This document shows, piece by piece, positions 1-7,467 of a DNA stretch of 32,488 nt (positions are counted from its first letter, which is position 1; the number at the start of each line of letters is the position of its first letter). The notes beneath the pieces were generated by a model, which searched no databases, was not told where the DNA came from, and saw only the letters and a program-made list of their open reading frames with translations. Source of the DNA: an uncultured Oscillospiraceae bacterium. GTDB lineage: Bacteria > Bacillota > Clostridia > Oscillospirales > Oscillospiraceae. The translations under genes and the position numbers were made by a program. The stretch covers positions 1 to 32,488 of the forward strand of contig CANPYX010000029.1 in assembly GCA_947588955.1 (NCBI GenBank). Direction: 5' to 3'.

Positions 1-6
1 AAAGCC

Positions 7-41
7 GAAAAGACGTAGTTGGGTTGCAACTACGTCTTTTC
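7..41. terminator. Hairpin, terminator-like
   Basis: A 14-bp perfect stem (7-20 with 28-41) has a 7-nt loop. On the minus strand it ends in a U-rich stretch, so it could terminate transcription leaving the rplK-rplA operon. Orientation is uncertain because the arms are A/T-rich at both ends. Confidence 0.5.
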
Positions 42-169
42 AGTTTGCCGTACCGTCTTGCCCCTCGGTTCACTATGCTTCCCTATCCCACGGGGTCCAT
101 GCGCCTTGGAAAAAACACCTTATGTCGCGCAAGTGTGTCGCCTTCGGCGACGCGCGCAGCGCGACAGCA

Positions 170-215
170 GGAAGACCCCCGAGAAAAGCCCGCAGGCTTT
201 TCTCGGGGGTCTTCC
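170..215. repeat. Perfect 21-bp inverted repeat
   Basis: The arms at 170-190 and 195-215 are fully complementary across 21 bp with a CGCA loop. No clean T-run follows on either strand, so it is an unusually strong stem-loop rather than a clear terminator. No gene is seen between 1 and 266; a smaller GTCGCC/GGCGAC hairpin lies at 137-151. Confidence 0.7.
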
Positions 216-232
216 GCACGTACCTGTTGGCA

Positions 233-261
233 TTTGAAGCCCCGCAAAGCGGGGCTTCAAA
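233..261 (-). terminator. Terminator downstream of rplA
   Basis: A 13-bp perfect stem (233-245 with 249-261) with a 3-nt loop sits 5 bases past the rplA stop on the minus strand. The end is only weakly T-rich. It probably ends or attenuates the rpmG-secE-nusG-rplK-rplA transcript. Confidence 0.6.
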
Positions 262-266
262 GCCAG

Positions 267-959
267 TTATAGTTGCTTTTGCGCGTTTATCTTTATGCCG
301 GGGCCCATGGTGCTGGCGGTGACGCAGCTGCGGATATACTGGCCCTTGGCGGCGGCGGGCTTGGCGCGAAGGAGAGCGGTCATGAGAGCGTTGTAGTTCT
401 CGGTGAGCTTCTCCGGGCCGAAGGAGACCTTGCCGATGGGGCAGTGGATGATGTTGGTGCGGTCCAGGCGGTACTCGATCTTACCGGCCTTGACCTCGGA
501 GATGGCCTGGGTGAGGTTGGGGGTGACGGTGCCAGCCTTGGGGGAGGGCATCAGGCCCTTGGGACCCAGGGTCTTACCGAGGCGGCCAACCACGCCCATC
601 ATGTCGGGTGTGGCGATGACCACGTCGAAATCGAACCAGTTCTCCTTCTGGATCTTCTCCACCATATCCATGGCGCCAACGTAATCGGCGCCGGCGGCCA
701 GGGCCTCCTCCTTGCGCTCGTCCTTGCAGAACACCAGGACGCGGCGGGTCTTACCTGTTCCGTGGGGGAGGACGACGGCACCGCGGACCTGCTGGTCGGC
801 GTGGCGGGAGTCGACGCCCAGCTTAACGTGGAGCTCCACGGTCTCATCGAATTTGGCCTTGGCGGTTTTGGTAATGAGGTCAAAGGCGTCGGCGGGCTCG
901 TACTGGACGGAGCGGTCCACAAGCTTTGCGCTGTCTACGTATTTTTTACCCTTAAACAT
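267..959 (-). CDS. rplA: 50S ribosomal protein L1
   Basis: The 230-aa product matches the usual length of bacterial L1, the protein of the mobile L1 stalk of the large subunit near the E site and a known translational repressor of its own operon. Family landmarks are visible: the N-terminal [12 protein letters not shown] region, [11 protein letters not shown] in the first half, and the signature [20 protein letters not shown] in the middle. The ATG at 959 lies 4 bases beyond the rplK stop. Its AGGAGGG ribosome site lies inside the end of rplK, so the two genes are probably translationally coupled. It is the last gene of the visible operon and ends with TAA. Confidence 0.98.
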   Translation of the reverse strand: MFKGKKYVDSAKLVDRSVQYEPADAFDLITKTAKAKFDETVELHVKLGVDSRHADQQVRGAVVLPHGTGKTRRVLVFCKDERKEEALAAGADYVGAMDMVEKIQKENWFDFDVVIATPDMMGVVGRLGKTLGPKGLMPSPKAGTVTPNLTQAISEVKAGKIEYRLDRTNIIHCPIGKVSFGPEKLTENYNALMTALLRAKPAAAKGQYIRSCVTASTMGPGIKINAQKQL

Positions 960-963
960 TGCT

Positions 964-1392
964 TCAGCCCTCCTCTACTACGATGCCCATGCTGCGGGCG
1001 GTGCCGGCGATCATGCTCATGGCTGCCTCAATGGAGCCGGCGTTAAGGTCGTTCATCTTTGTCTCGGCGATCTTGCGCACGTCTTCCTTGGAGATCTTGG
1101 CGACCTTGTCGCGCTGGGGGACGCCGGAGCCCTTTTCAATGCCGCATGCCTTCTTGAGAAGGACGGCGGCGGGGGCGGACTTGGTGACGAAGGTGAAGCT
1201 GCGGTCGGAGTACACGGTGATGACCACGGGGGTGATCATGCCCATGTCTGCCTTGGTGCGCTCGTTGAATTCCTTGGTGAAGGCGCCGATGTTGACGCCG
1301 TGCTGACCAAGGGCGGGACCCACGGGGGGCGCGGGAGTCGCGCGGCCCGCAGGGATCTGAAGCTTGATGATTCCTGTTACTTTCTGTGCCAC
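964..1392 (-). CDS. rplK: 50S ribosomal protein L11
   Basis: The 142-aa product has the typical length and sequence of L11, which binds the GTPase-associated region of 23S rRNA. The N-terminal domain reads [20 protein letters not shown], with the conserved proline-rich helix followed by LGQHGVNI. The C-terminal RNA-binding domain ends in the expected [11 protein letters not shown]. The start is GTG at 1392, with GGAGG nine bases upstream. It follows nusG and is coupled to rplA downstream. The 113-nt gap to nusG contains a stem-loop that could be a regulatory leader. Confidence 0.98.
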   Translation of the reverse strand: MAQKVTGIIKLQIPAGRATPAPPVGPALGQHGVNIGAFTKEFNERTKADMGMITPVVITVYSDRSFTFVTKSAPAAVLLKKACGIEKGSGVPQRDKVAKISKEDVRKIAETKMNDLNAGSIEAAMSMIAGTARSMGIVVEEG

Positions 1393-1416
1393 TTTCGTGA
1401 ACCTCCATAATATAGA

Positions 1417-1454
1417 TGTGGTTAGGCGGAGCTTATTGAAAAGCTCCTCCCACA
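1417..1454 (-). promoter_or_regulatory. Stem-loop in rplK leader, possible L1 site
   Basis: Upstream of rplK the mRNA can form GGAGCTT/AAGCTCC (1428-1434 with 1441-1447), extended by an outer TGTGG/CCACA pair after a small internal loop. In many bacteria L1 represses its operon by binding an interrupted helix just before rplK. The placement fits, but the detailed L1 consensus was not verified. Confidence 0.35.
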
Positions 1455-1505
1455 GCGCCGGGGGGCGCTAATGCCCTTTTGGGGCGGGGTCTTAATTTCG
1501 CGGGG

Positions 1506-2030
1506 TCAGTCCTCGATCTTTTCCACCTGATCGAAGTCCAGCTCCACGGGCGTCTCGCGTCCGAACATGGAGACCACGACGCGGACGATCTTCTTGTCCA
1601 TGTCCAGGTCTTCCACCGTGCCGAAAAAGCCCTCCAGGGGGCCGTCGGCGACGCGGATGCGGCTGCCGATCTCGAAATCCACCTTGACGACGCGTTTTTC
1701 CACGCCCAGAGAGAGTATCTCGCTCTCCGTGAGGGGGATCGCCTTGTTTCCGGTTCCAACAAAGCCGGTGCAGCCGCGGACGTTGCGCACCAGGTGCCAG
1801 CTCTCGTCCGTCATCACCATCTTCACCAGCACGTAGCCGGGGAAGACCTTGCGCTCCACCTCTTTGTCCTCGCCGTTGACAGATTCGACAACGGTCTCCA
1901 TGGGGATGTTGACCTCTTGGATGAGGTCCGTCATGCCGCGGTTCTCGGCGGCCTTGACAACGGTGTCGGCCACGGCGTTTTCGTAGCCGGAGTACGTGTG
2001 GACCACGTACCACTTCGCTTCCTGCGCCAT
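1506..2030 (-). CDS. nusG: Transcription elongation/antitermination factor NusG
   Basis: The 174-aa product has the normal NusG length and two domains. The N-terminal NGN domain, which contacts RNA polymerase, starts with KWYVVHTYSGYENAV and includes FPGYVLVKM and VRNVRGCTGFVG. The C-terminal KOW domain begins around GSRIRVADGPLEGFFGTVE. NusG binds RNA polymerase and modulates pausing, termination and transcription-translation coupling. The ATG at 2030 has AGGAGC seven bases upstream, placed in the 9-base gap after secE, so secE and nusG form a tight pair. The stop is TGA. Confidence 0.98.
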   Translation of the reverse strand: MAQEAKWYVVHTYSGYENAVADTVVKAAENRGMTDLIQEVNIPMETVVESVNGEDKEVERKVFPGYVLVKMVMTDESWHLVRNVRGCTGFVGTGNKAIPLTESEILSLGVEKRVVKVDFEIGSRIRVADGPLEGFFGTVEDLDMDKKIVRVVVSMFGRETPVELDFDQVEKIED

Positions 2031-2039
2031 TTCAGCTCC

Positions 2040-2255
2040 TTAACCGAAGAGGTTGATGAGGACCTCGACCAGCTTGGAAGCAAGCCAGTCAAAGCCGCCC
2101 AGCACCACGGCGGACGCGGCGCAGACGGCAAGGACAACAAGGGTGTTGTTGGCTGTCTGCTTCGCGGTGGGCCAAATGACCTTTTTAAGCTCGCTCTTCA
2201 TGCCGCGGAACCAGTCGGCGATCCGGGTGAAGAACTTCTTTTCGGATTTTGCCAT
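2040..2255 (-). CDS. secE: Preprotein translocase subunit SecE
   Basis: This 71-aa protein is the short, single-span form of SecE usual in Firmicutes. It has a basic cytoplasmic N-terminus, the conserved amphipathic stretch RGMKSELKKVIWPTAKQT, then one transmembrane helix (about residues 37-60). SecE clamps the SecY channel of the Sec translocon in the cytoplasmic membrane. The position between rpmG and nusG is the classic gene order. The ATG at 2255 is preceded by AAGGAG at a good distance. Confidence 0.96.
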   Translation of the reverse strand: MAKSEKKFFTRIADWFRGMKSELKKVIWPTAKQTANNTLVVLAVCAASAVVLGGFDWLASKLVEVLINLFG

Positions 2256-2275
2256 TTGTGCTTTTCTCCTTCCGC

Positions 2276-2437
2276 TTACTTTGTCTCGGTGTGGACCGTG
2301 TGCTTACGGCAGAAGCGGCAGTACTTTTTGAGCTCCAGCTTCTCGGGCGTGTTGCGCTTGTTCTTGGTCGTGTTGTAGTTGCGCTGCTTGCACTCGGAGC
2401 AGCGGAGAACGACCTTGACTCTGTTCTCAGCGGCCAT
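2276..2437 (-). CDS. rpmG: 50S ribosomal protein L33
   Basis: A short 53-aa ORF was read by hand. It begins [20 protein letters not shown] and ends HTVHTETK. It carries two CxxC pairs (C13/C16 and C40/C43), making it the zinc-binding form of L33. The middle has the family stretch [29 protein letters not shown] lies just before the ATG at 2437. It is the first gene after the operon promoter and is followed 20 bases later by secE, the standard arrangement in Firmicutes. Confidence 0.97.
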   Translation of the reverse strand: MAAENRVKVVLRCSECKQRNYNTTKNKRNTPEKLELKKYCRFCRKHTVHTETK

Positions 2438-2464
2438 TTTTTCGGCACCTCCTAATTATTGCCT

Positions 2465-2490
2465 CCCTGCTTTAAATTGACCGGGCAGGG
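2465..2490 (-). promoter_or_regulatory. Hairpin in rpmG leader
   Basis: CCCTGC (2465-2470) pairs with GCAGGG (2485-2490) in the roughly 100-nt untranslated leader of the operon, about 18 bases upstream of the rpmG ribosome site. Regulation is only a possibility. Confidence 0.3.
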
Positions 2491-2546
2491 TATTTTCGGC
2501 GCACAGGCGCACAAAAATAAAACCCTCTCAGCCGACAGGTGAGGAA

Positions 2547-2575
2547 ATTATACCACCGCCCGGCGGCGCAGTCAA
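2547..2575 (-). promoter_or_regulatory. Sigma-A promoter of rpmG-secE-nusG-rplKA
   Basis: On the minus strand TTGACT (2570-2575) and TATAAT (2547-2552) are separated by 17 bases. A TGG precedes the -10, giving an extended -10. This is close to consensus, as expected for a ribosomal protein operon. Confidence 0.85.
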
Positions 2576-2675
2576 GAAAAATTTTTATAAATCAGTGGGT
2601 TTTCGCGGGAAAAAACGTTGCGCGGCGGGGGAATGTGTTGTAAGATGGCAGAAGCAGCGGAAAGGAGCGGTGAAA

Positions 2676-3089
2676 ATGAGGATACTCGCGGTGGATTACG
2701 GCGACCAAAGGACGGGGATAGCCGTATCGGACATAACGGGGACGATAGCGGGGGAGGCGTTTGTCATAGCCGAGTGGGACCCGGAGAGGCTCGCGGACAA
2801 GATAGCTGGGGAGTGCCGGAGACTGGGGGCGGAGAGGATAGTTCTGGGCAACCCCATAAACATGGACGGCTCTGCGGGGCCGCGCAGTGAAAAGGCGGCA
2901 TCGTTCGGGGAGCTTCTGCGGGAGCGGACGGGGCTTGAGGTGATAATGTGGGACGAGCGGCGGACCACAGTGGAGGCGCATGACATACTCTCGGTGAACG
3001 GGCGGCACGGCAGGCGCAGGCGCGAGACGGTGGACGCCGTCGCCGCGACGCTCATTTTGGAGGGATATTTGGGCAAATTACGGATGTAG
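2676..3089 (+). CDS. ruvX: RuvX/YqgF-type Holliday junction resolvase-like protein
   Basis: The 137-aa product matches the YqgF/RuvX family, RNase H-fold nucleases proposed as Holliday junction resolvases and implicated in 16S rRNA 5' processing. Family motifs are the N-terminal VDYGDQRTGIAVSD with the acidic D7, the central VLGNPINMDGS, the WDERRTT strand, and a C-terminal acidic residue in TVDAVAATLILEGYL. The ATG at 2676 was chosen over the longer frame from 2595 because AAAGGAG precedes it and family homology begins there. It is divergent from the rpmG operon and ends with TAG, showing that TAG is a real stop in this genome. Confidence 0.93.
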   Translation: MRILAVDYGDQRTGIAVSDITGTIAGEAFVIAEWDPERLADKIAGECRRLGAERIVLGNPINMDGSAGPRSEKAASFGELLRERTGLEVIMWDERRTTVEAHDILSVNGRHGRRRRETVDAVAATLILEGYLGKLRM

Positions 3090-3132
3090 CTTCAACATTC
3101 TTACAAAAATAGTATGCGGCACCCTTTTGCCC

Positions 3133-3161
3133 TTGCAAAGGCGGGTGCGCGCGTGTATAAT
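3133..3161 (+). promoter_or_regulatory. Promoter of hemW
   Basis: TTGCAA (3133-3138), a 17-base spacer and TATAAT (3156-3161) lie 45 bases upstream of the hemW start. Confidence 0.7.
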
Positions 3162-3205
3162 TAAAATGCGGATTATGTCAATTTACGCGGAGGGAGGGTA
3201 CGCGC

Positions 3206-4456
3206 GTGGAAAAGAGGCTGGGGATATATATACACATCCCCTTTTGCGCCGGAAAGTGCGCGTACTGCGACTTCTACTCTCTGGTGGGCAGGGAGAACAT
3301 GATACCCCGCTATCAAAAGGCGCTGCTGACGCACATAAGGGAGGCAAGCTCCCAGATGCAGGGGTATTTGACCGACAGCATATACATCGGCGGCGGGACG
3401 CCCAGCTTTTATGGGGCGGGGCGGCTCATTGAGCTTATGAACGCCCTCAAAAAGTACGGCAGGGTTATGGTGGACGGGGAATTCACCGTGGAGGTGAACC
3501 CGGACAGCATAACGCTCCAGGACATGGTCAGGCTGCGCCGGACGGGGTTCAACAGGCTGTCCATAGGCGCGCAGTCGGCAAACGACGGGATACTCAAGAG
3601 CATAGGCAGGCTCCACAACTGGGAGAAGGTGGAGGAGACGGTGCTCAGCGCCAGAAAAGCGGGCTTTGAGAACGTGAGCCTCGACCTCATCTACGGGCTC
3701 CCAAGCCAGACGAGGGAGGACTGGGCGGATACGCTCTCCAGGGCGATGGCTTTAAAGCCGGAGCACATCAGCGCCTATGGACTGAAGATAGAGGAGGGCA
3801 CGGCGCTGTATCCTTACAAGGACTCGCCATTCATACCCGACGACGACCTCCAGGCGGACATGTATCTTTTCGCGGTGGATGCGCTTTCGCGCAACGGATA
3901 CAGGCAGTATGAGGTGTCCAACTTCGCAAGGCAGGGCTTCGCCTCGGTACACAACCTGAAATACTGGCAGATGGGAGAGTACATGGGCTTCGGCGCGGCG
4001 GCGCACTCGTGCGTGTCGGGGCAGAGGTACAGCTGTATCGCCGACATGGAGCTCTACACCGACAACATCATGGGCGGCAGGAGCGTGGTGGACCACGCAG
4101 AGAGCATAACGGATTTTGAGCGGGCCGGGGAGTACCTTATGCTGGGGCTCAGGACCACCCACGGCATATCCGAGGAGGAGTATTACGGCATCTTCCCCTG
4201 TAAGCTGGATATGGCGCGGGAGATCATGGAGGACTACGTAAAGCGGGGCTGGATGGAGAAAAACGGGGACAGGTGGCGTTTTACGCCGCGGGGGTTCCTG
4301 CTTTCAAATACGCTGATAGGCGAGATACTCGACGCCCAGACGAAGCAGAGGATGAGCATAGTTTCCCCCTGGAAGCAGGAGGGCGGGGAGGAGTACCAGT
4401 TCTCGCTGTTCTCAAAAAGACCGGGGGAGGTCCAGCTTTTCCAGGGGATAACCTGA
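3206..4456 (+). CDS. hemW: Radical SAM protein HemW (CPO-III-like heme chaperone)
   Basis: A 416-aa radical SAM protein. The [4Fe-4S] motif is C14xxxC18xxC21 followed by DF, in IYIHIPFCAGKCAYCDFYS. The absence of a fourth cysteine after the triad favours HemW over true oxygen-independent coproporphyrinogen oxidase HemN. Other landmarks are IYIGGGTPS, the EVNPDS strand, IGAQSANDGILKSIGRLH, DLIYGLPSQT and a C-terminal HemN_C-type region with a winged-helix-like end. Known HemW proteins bind heme and deliver it to apoproteins. The start is GTG at 3206 with AGGGAGGG seven bases before. The protein is slightly longer than the common 375-390 aa. Confidence 0.9.
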   Translation: MEKRLGIYIHIPFCAGKCAYCDFYSLVGRENMIPRYQKALLTHIREASSQMQGYLTDSIYIGGGTPSFYGAGRLIELMNALKKYGRVMVDGEFTVEVNPDSITLQDMVRLRRTGFNRLSIGAQSANDGILKSIGRLHNWEKVEETVLSARKAGFENVSLDLIYGLPSQTREDWADTLSRAMALKPEHISAYGLKIEEGTALYPYKDSPFIPDDDLQADMYLFAVDALSRNGYRQYEVSNFARQGFASVHNLKYWQMGEYMGFGAAAHSCVSGQRYSCIADMELYTDNIMGGRSVVDHAESITDFERAGEYLMLGLRTTHGISEEEYYGIFPCKLDMAREIMEDYVKRGWMEKNGDRWRFTPRGFLLSNTLIGEILDAQTKQRMSIVSPWKQEGGEEYQFSLFSKRPGEVQLFQGIT

Positions 4457-4508
4457 GGGAAAGACGCGGATGTTACGGTTTTGGTTTTGTTTGTTTACCG
4501 ATTTGTAA

Positions 4509-4537
4509 TTGATTTTTTCACGGGTAACATATATTAT
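4509..4537 (+). promoter_or_regulatory. Promoter of the VanW-domain gene
   Basis: TTGATT (4509-4514), a 17-base spacer and TATTAT (4532-4537) precede the gene by about 78 bases. Confidence 0.5.
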
Positions 4538-4614
4538 AAAAGTTGGATATTGAGCCGGAGGGCGGGAAGCCCTGCGGTTGCGTATACGTATATAGAGAAA
4601 AGAGGAAAAAGCGT

Positions 4615-6606
4615 ATGGATGAGGACAACAGGATAAAGCCCATAAGGGTGGACCCCACGGGACAGCAGAACCGCCCGCGGCAGAGCGGGGGAGCTCACGC
4701 CCAGGGGACGAACCGTCAGGCGGGTCAGCCCCGCGGAGGGATGCCCACCAAAAAGAAAAACGACACGGCGCTTGTGGCGCTTATCTCCGCCGCGGTGGTG
4801 CTGGTGGTGATAATCGCCGCCGTGGTGGGCGGCGGGGCGTATGTCGCCGGCAGGAGGACCATATTTCCCAACGTGACCGTAGCCGGCGTGGACGTGGGCG
4901 GCATGACGGTGGACGGCGCCGCCGCCGCTCTGATGGGCTCGAACATAGGCGTCCCCAGCGGGGTGCAGGCAACGGCTGTGCTCACGGGGACCGAGAGCGT
5001 GAGCGTGACCAGCGACGAGGCGGGGCTTGCGGTTTCGGCGACCCAGGCGGCGGAGATGGCTTACAGCTTCGGCAGGGAGGGAAGCTTTTTCTCCAACCTC
5101 GGCTCCTTCATAAGCTGCGCCACCGCGCCCCATGAGGTGTTCTCCGCCAGAACGGTGAATGAGGACGGCGTCAGGGCAATAATCGCCCAGGCAGCCGCCC
5201 GCGCGAACCACCCGGCGGCGGAACCGAAATTTGAGGTGACGAACACCGAGCTTTTCATAACCCGCGGTACAGGCGGATACACCGTGGACGAGAACGGGGT
5301 GTTCAAATATATTAGAGACACCCTTCTCTCCGGCGTCTCCGGTACGACGGAGGAGTTTTCCGAGGCGAAGACCGCCGCGGCTCCCGCCAGCGAGCCGGAT
5401 GTGGACGCCATATATGATGCTGTCTTTACAGAGCCCAAGGACGCGTATTTTGACGGCACGACGGGAACAGTAAACGCCGCCGTCAAGGGCGTTAGCTTCG
5501 ATAAGGATGAGGCGAGGCGCCTTCTGGAGCTTGCGGGCGTGGGTGAGACGGTGAGAGTGCCGCTGATACTCACCGAGCCGGAAAACAGCTCCGAGAACGT
5601 GGAGGACCTGCTTTTCAGGGACAAGCTCGCCGAAAAGAGCACCACTCTGAGGACCAGCACCGCCAACAGGATAACTAACGTAACTCTTGCCGCCGCCGCC
5701 ATCAACGGGACGGTGCTCAACCCCGGCGATGAGTTCTCCTACAACGACGTGGTGGGAGAGCGCACCGCGGCAAAGGGCTACAAGCCCGCCGGCGCTTACG
5801 TTGGCGGCAAGCACGTGGACTCCATAGGGGGCGGAATATGCCAGGTGAGCTCCACCATATATTATTGCACGCTCCTGGCGGACCTGGAGATAACCCAGCG
5901 CACCAACCACGGTTACACGGTGGCGTACCTGCCGCTGGGACTTGACGCCACGGTGAGCTGGCCCAATTTGAACTTCAAATTCAGAAACGATAAGAATTTC
6001 CCTGTGAAGATCGTTGCCTGGGTGGAGAACAAGGAGCTCTACGTTGAGCTCTGGGGCACAAAGGAAAACGACTACCGGGTGGAGCTGGAGTCAAACATAA
6101 TAAAGACCGTGCCCTATGAGACTGTCGAGCAGGTGGACGAATCCCTGGCGCCGGGGGAGAAGAAGGTGGACAACGCCGGTCAGACCGGATATGTCTCCGA
6201 GGCGTATAAGCTCATATATGACGGCGAGGGTAACCTTCTGAGCCGCACGCTGCTTTCAAAGGACACATATAAGCCCATGACCAAGATAGTCCTGGTGGGT
6301 CCGGAGCCCTCGGAGCCCGCGGAGGGCGAGGGCACCGGCGAAGGCACGGGCGAGGAGTCCGGCGAAGGGACCGGCGAGGGACAGCTCCCGCCGGATACGC
6401 AGGAGCCCGGAGAAGGGGAAGACCCCAGCGGGACCGTTGACCCCGGCGAGGAACCGGGAGAGGCTGAGGAGCCCGGAGATACCGGCAATCCCGGCGAGGG
6501 AGATACCCCGACCGAGGGAGAGAATACCGGCGATGATACCGGAGCCTCCGGCGACGAGGAAAACCCCGACGAGGACGATTCCGACACCGTGGACATTGCC
6601 GGATAA
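4615..6606 (+). CDS. VanW-domain membrane-anchored cell-envelope protein
   Basis: A 663-aa protein. A charged cytoplasmic tail (1-50) is followed by one transmembrane helix (about 51-77), then a large extracellular part. Residues about 82-330 resemble the peptidoglycan-binding-like repeats that accompany VanW, starting at FPNVTVAGVDVGGMT. Residues about 340-478 are the VanW domain, with NPGDEFSYNDVVGERT, GGGICQVSSTIYY and NHGYTVAYLPLGLDATV. The tail (about 562-663) is a low-complexity Gly/Glu/Pro/Asp-rich repeat. VanW domains occur in vancomycin clusters, but their biochemical role is poorly defined and most, as here, lie outside them. The ATG at 4615 with AGAGGA upstream was chosen over the TTG at 4543. 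No vancomycin-resistance gene is nearby. Confidence 0.88.
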   Translation: MDEDNRIKPIRVDPTGQQNRPRQSGGAHAQGTNRQAGQPRGGMPTKKKNDTALVALISAAVVLVVIIAAVVGGGAYVAGRRTIFPNVTVAGVDVGGMTVDGAAAALMGSNIGVPSGVQATAVLTGTESVSVTSDEAGLAVSATQAAEMAYSFGREGSFFSNLGSFISCATAPHEVFSARTVNEDGVRAIIAQAAARANHPAAEPKFEVTNTELFITRGTGGYTVDENGVFKYIRDTLLSGVSGTTEEFSEAKTAAAPASEPDVDAIYDAVFTEPKDAYFDGTTGTVNAAVKGVSFDKDEARRLLELAGVGETVRVPLILTEPENSSENVEDLLFRDKLAEKSTTLRTSTANRITNVTLAAAAINGTVLNPGDEFSYNDVVGERTAAKGYKPAGAYVGGKHVDSIGGGICQVSSTIYYCTLLADLEITQRTNHGYTVAYLPLGLDATVSWPNLNFKFRNDKNFPVKIVAWVENKELYVELWGTKENDYRVELESNIIKTVPYETVEQVDESLAPGEKKVDNAGQTGYVSEAYKLIYDGEGNLLSRTLLSKDTYKPMTKIVLVGPEPSEPAEGEGTGEGTGEESGEGTGEGQLPPDTQEPGEGEDPSGTVDPGEEPGEAEEPGDTGNPGEGDTPTEGENTGDDTGASGDEENPDEDDSDTVDIAG

Positions 6607-6649
6607 AAACTCCGATAATCCAATATTTTCCGGCGGCATGTACGGCAGG

Positions 6650-6687
6650 AAAAATCCCGTGAATTCGGCAGAATTCACGGGATTTTT
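6650..6687. terminator. Bidirectional terminator between VanW gene and SASP gene
   Basis: A 17-bp perfect stem (6650-6666 with 6671-6687) has a GGCA loop and A/T-rich ends on both strands. It lies between two convergent genes, so it can serve both. Confidence 0.85.
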
Positions 6688-6734
6688 CTGAACGTTACCC
6701 TTCAAAAAAGGGCTCCGCACATTTTTGAACCTTG

Positions 6735-6932
6735 TTACTTCAGGCCGTTCTCGTAGGCCTCGATCATCTTCTTGACCATCTGGCCGCCAACGGAGCCGGC
6801 CTGACGGCTGGTGAGGTCGCCGTTGTAGCCCTGCTTGAGGTTGACGCCAACCTCAGAAGCGGACTCCATCTTGAACTTGTCCATAGCCGCACGGGCTTCG
6901 GGAATGTTGATTCGATTGGTTTTGTTAGACAT
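6735..6932 (-). CDS. Alpha/beta-type small acid-soluble spore protein (SASP)
   Basis: The 65-aa product has the typical SASP length. It contains PEARAAMDKFKMESASEVGV, where the ESASE stretch fits the site cut by germination protease, then YNGDLTSRQAGSVGGQMVKKMI, the second conserved helix. SASPs coat spore DNA, protect it against UV and are degraded at germination. The ATG at 6932 is preceded by AGGAGAT; the longer frame to 6968 lacks such a site. A sigma-G-like pair (GCATA at 7008-7012 and CATATAA at 6981-6987, minus strand) is visible, but its 20-base spacing is loose. The gene marks the organism as a spore former. Confidence 0.94.
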   Translation of the reverse strand: MSNKTNRINIPEARAAMDKFKMESASEVGVNLKQGYNGDLTSRQAGSVGGQMVKKMIEAYENGLK

Positions 6933-7180
6933 CTTTTTGCATCTCCTGTCTTTTCTTAAAAAGCGCATTGCGCCTTTCGCTTATATGATTGCCGCGGAAA
7001 GCGAAGATATGCCCGAAAAAACGCCTGTAAGTTATGCCTTAATTGGAAGCGAAGCGGCGTCAACGTTCCTGCCGGCGCTTTTTTCCGAAACTCCCGCGGC
7101 GCAATTTGGAAGGACCGGCAAACGGAAGAAAAGTTAACAAAATATTTCGGCGAAAAAACAAATTTTGTGAAAATATAGTC
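6933..7180. other. Intergenic region upstream of SASP gene
   Basis: No convincing gene is seen. It holds the SASP leader and possible forespore promoter on the minus strand. It becomes very A/T-rich (7135-7190) just before the strong plus-strand promoter, resembling an UP element. Confidence 0.5.
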
Positions 7181-7209
7181 TTGAAATTTTTTGCTGCCCA
7201 TGCTATACT
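7181..7209 (+). promoter_or_regulatory. Strong sigma-A promoter with extended -10
   Basis: TTGAAA (7181-7186), a 17-base spacer and TATACT (7204-7209) are preceded by TGC, giving an extended -10. The A/T-rich tract upstream may strengthen it. Transcription should begin near 7216, about 250 nt before the SLH gene. Confidence 0.85.
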
Positions 7210-7215
7210 ACAACA

Positions 7216-7453
7216 AAGTTGAATCGCGCTGTCTGTCCGAAGGAAGGGTGCTTTGCGCAAAGGTACGCAACAGCCCTTTCCCCCCGGATCGTCAAGTGGA
7301 ACCGGTTCCCTAAGTCGTTGTCGTGGACGACCCAGGGAGAAGGGGCTGTTAACGCCTCCCGCCCTCGTGACGTTTCCGGGTCAAGGCGTGCAGACGGCTT
7401 ACCGGGACACGATCGAGGCGTAACGGGCAGCGCGGTTTCAACTTAATTTTTTT
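7216..7453 (+). ncRNA. Structured leader RNA or independent ncRNA, family unassigned
   Basis: The leader is closed by a long-range helix: 7218-7233 pairs with 7426-7442 with one bulge and a few G-U pairs. Inside, P2 pairs 7269-7278 with 7341-7350 (10 bp), P3 pairs 7352-7358 with 7415-7421 (7 bp), and P4 pairs 7366-7369 plus 7374-7379 with 7402-7407 plus 7408-7411. Small hairpins are capped within P2 (GTCG/CGAC near 7322-7330, and the palindrome GGAACCGGTTCC at 7298-7309). The closing helix is followed shortly by T7, so it could act as a terminator with read-through. A protein-coding role is unlikely. I do not recognise the family; size and layout invite comparison with the raiA motif and other large clostridial RNAs. 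Confidence 0.6.
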
Positions 7454-7467
7454 AATGAGGTGATCAC

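Noticed and set aside
4534-5910. A 458-codon minus-strand frame opposite the VanW-domain gene
   Set aside because: It is a shadow of a clear gene, with no start signal and no family match.
4615-6606. Vancomycin resistance determinant
   Set aside because: VanW domains are common in clostridial envelope proteins. No VanH/A/X or VanR/S genes are nearby.
6981-7012. Sigma-G promoter of the SASP gene
   Set aside because: The -35 and -10 resemble the consensus, but the spacer is 20 bases and one -10 base is off, so it is not listed as a feature.
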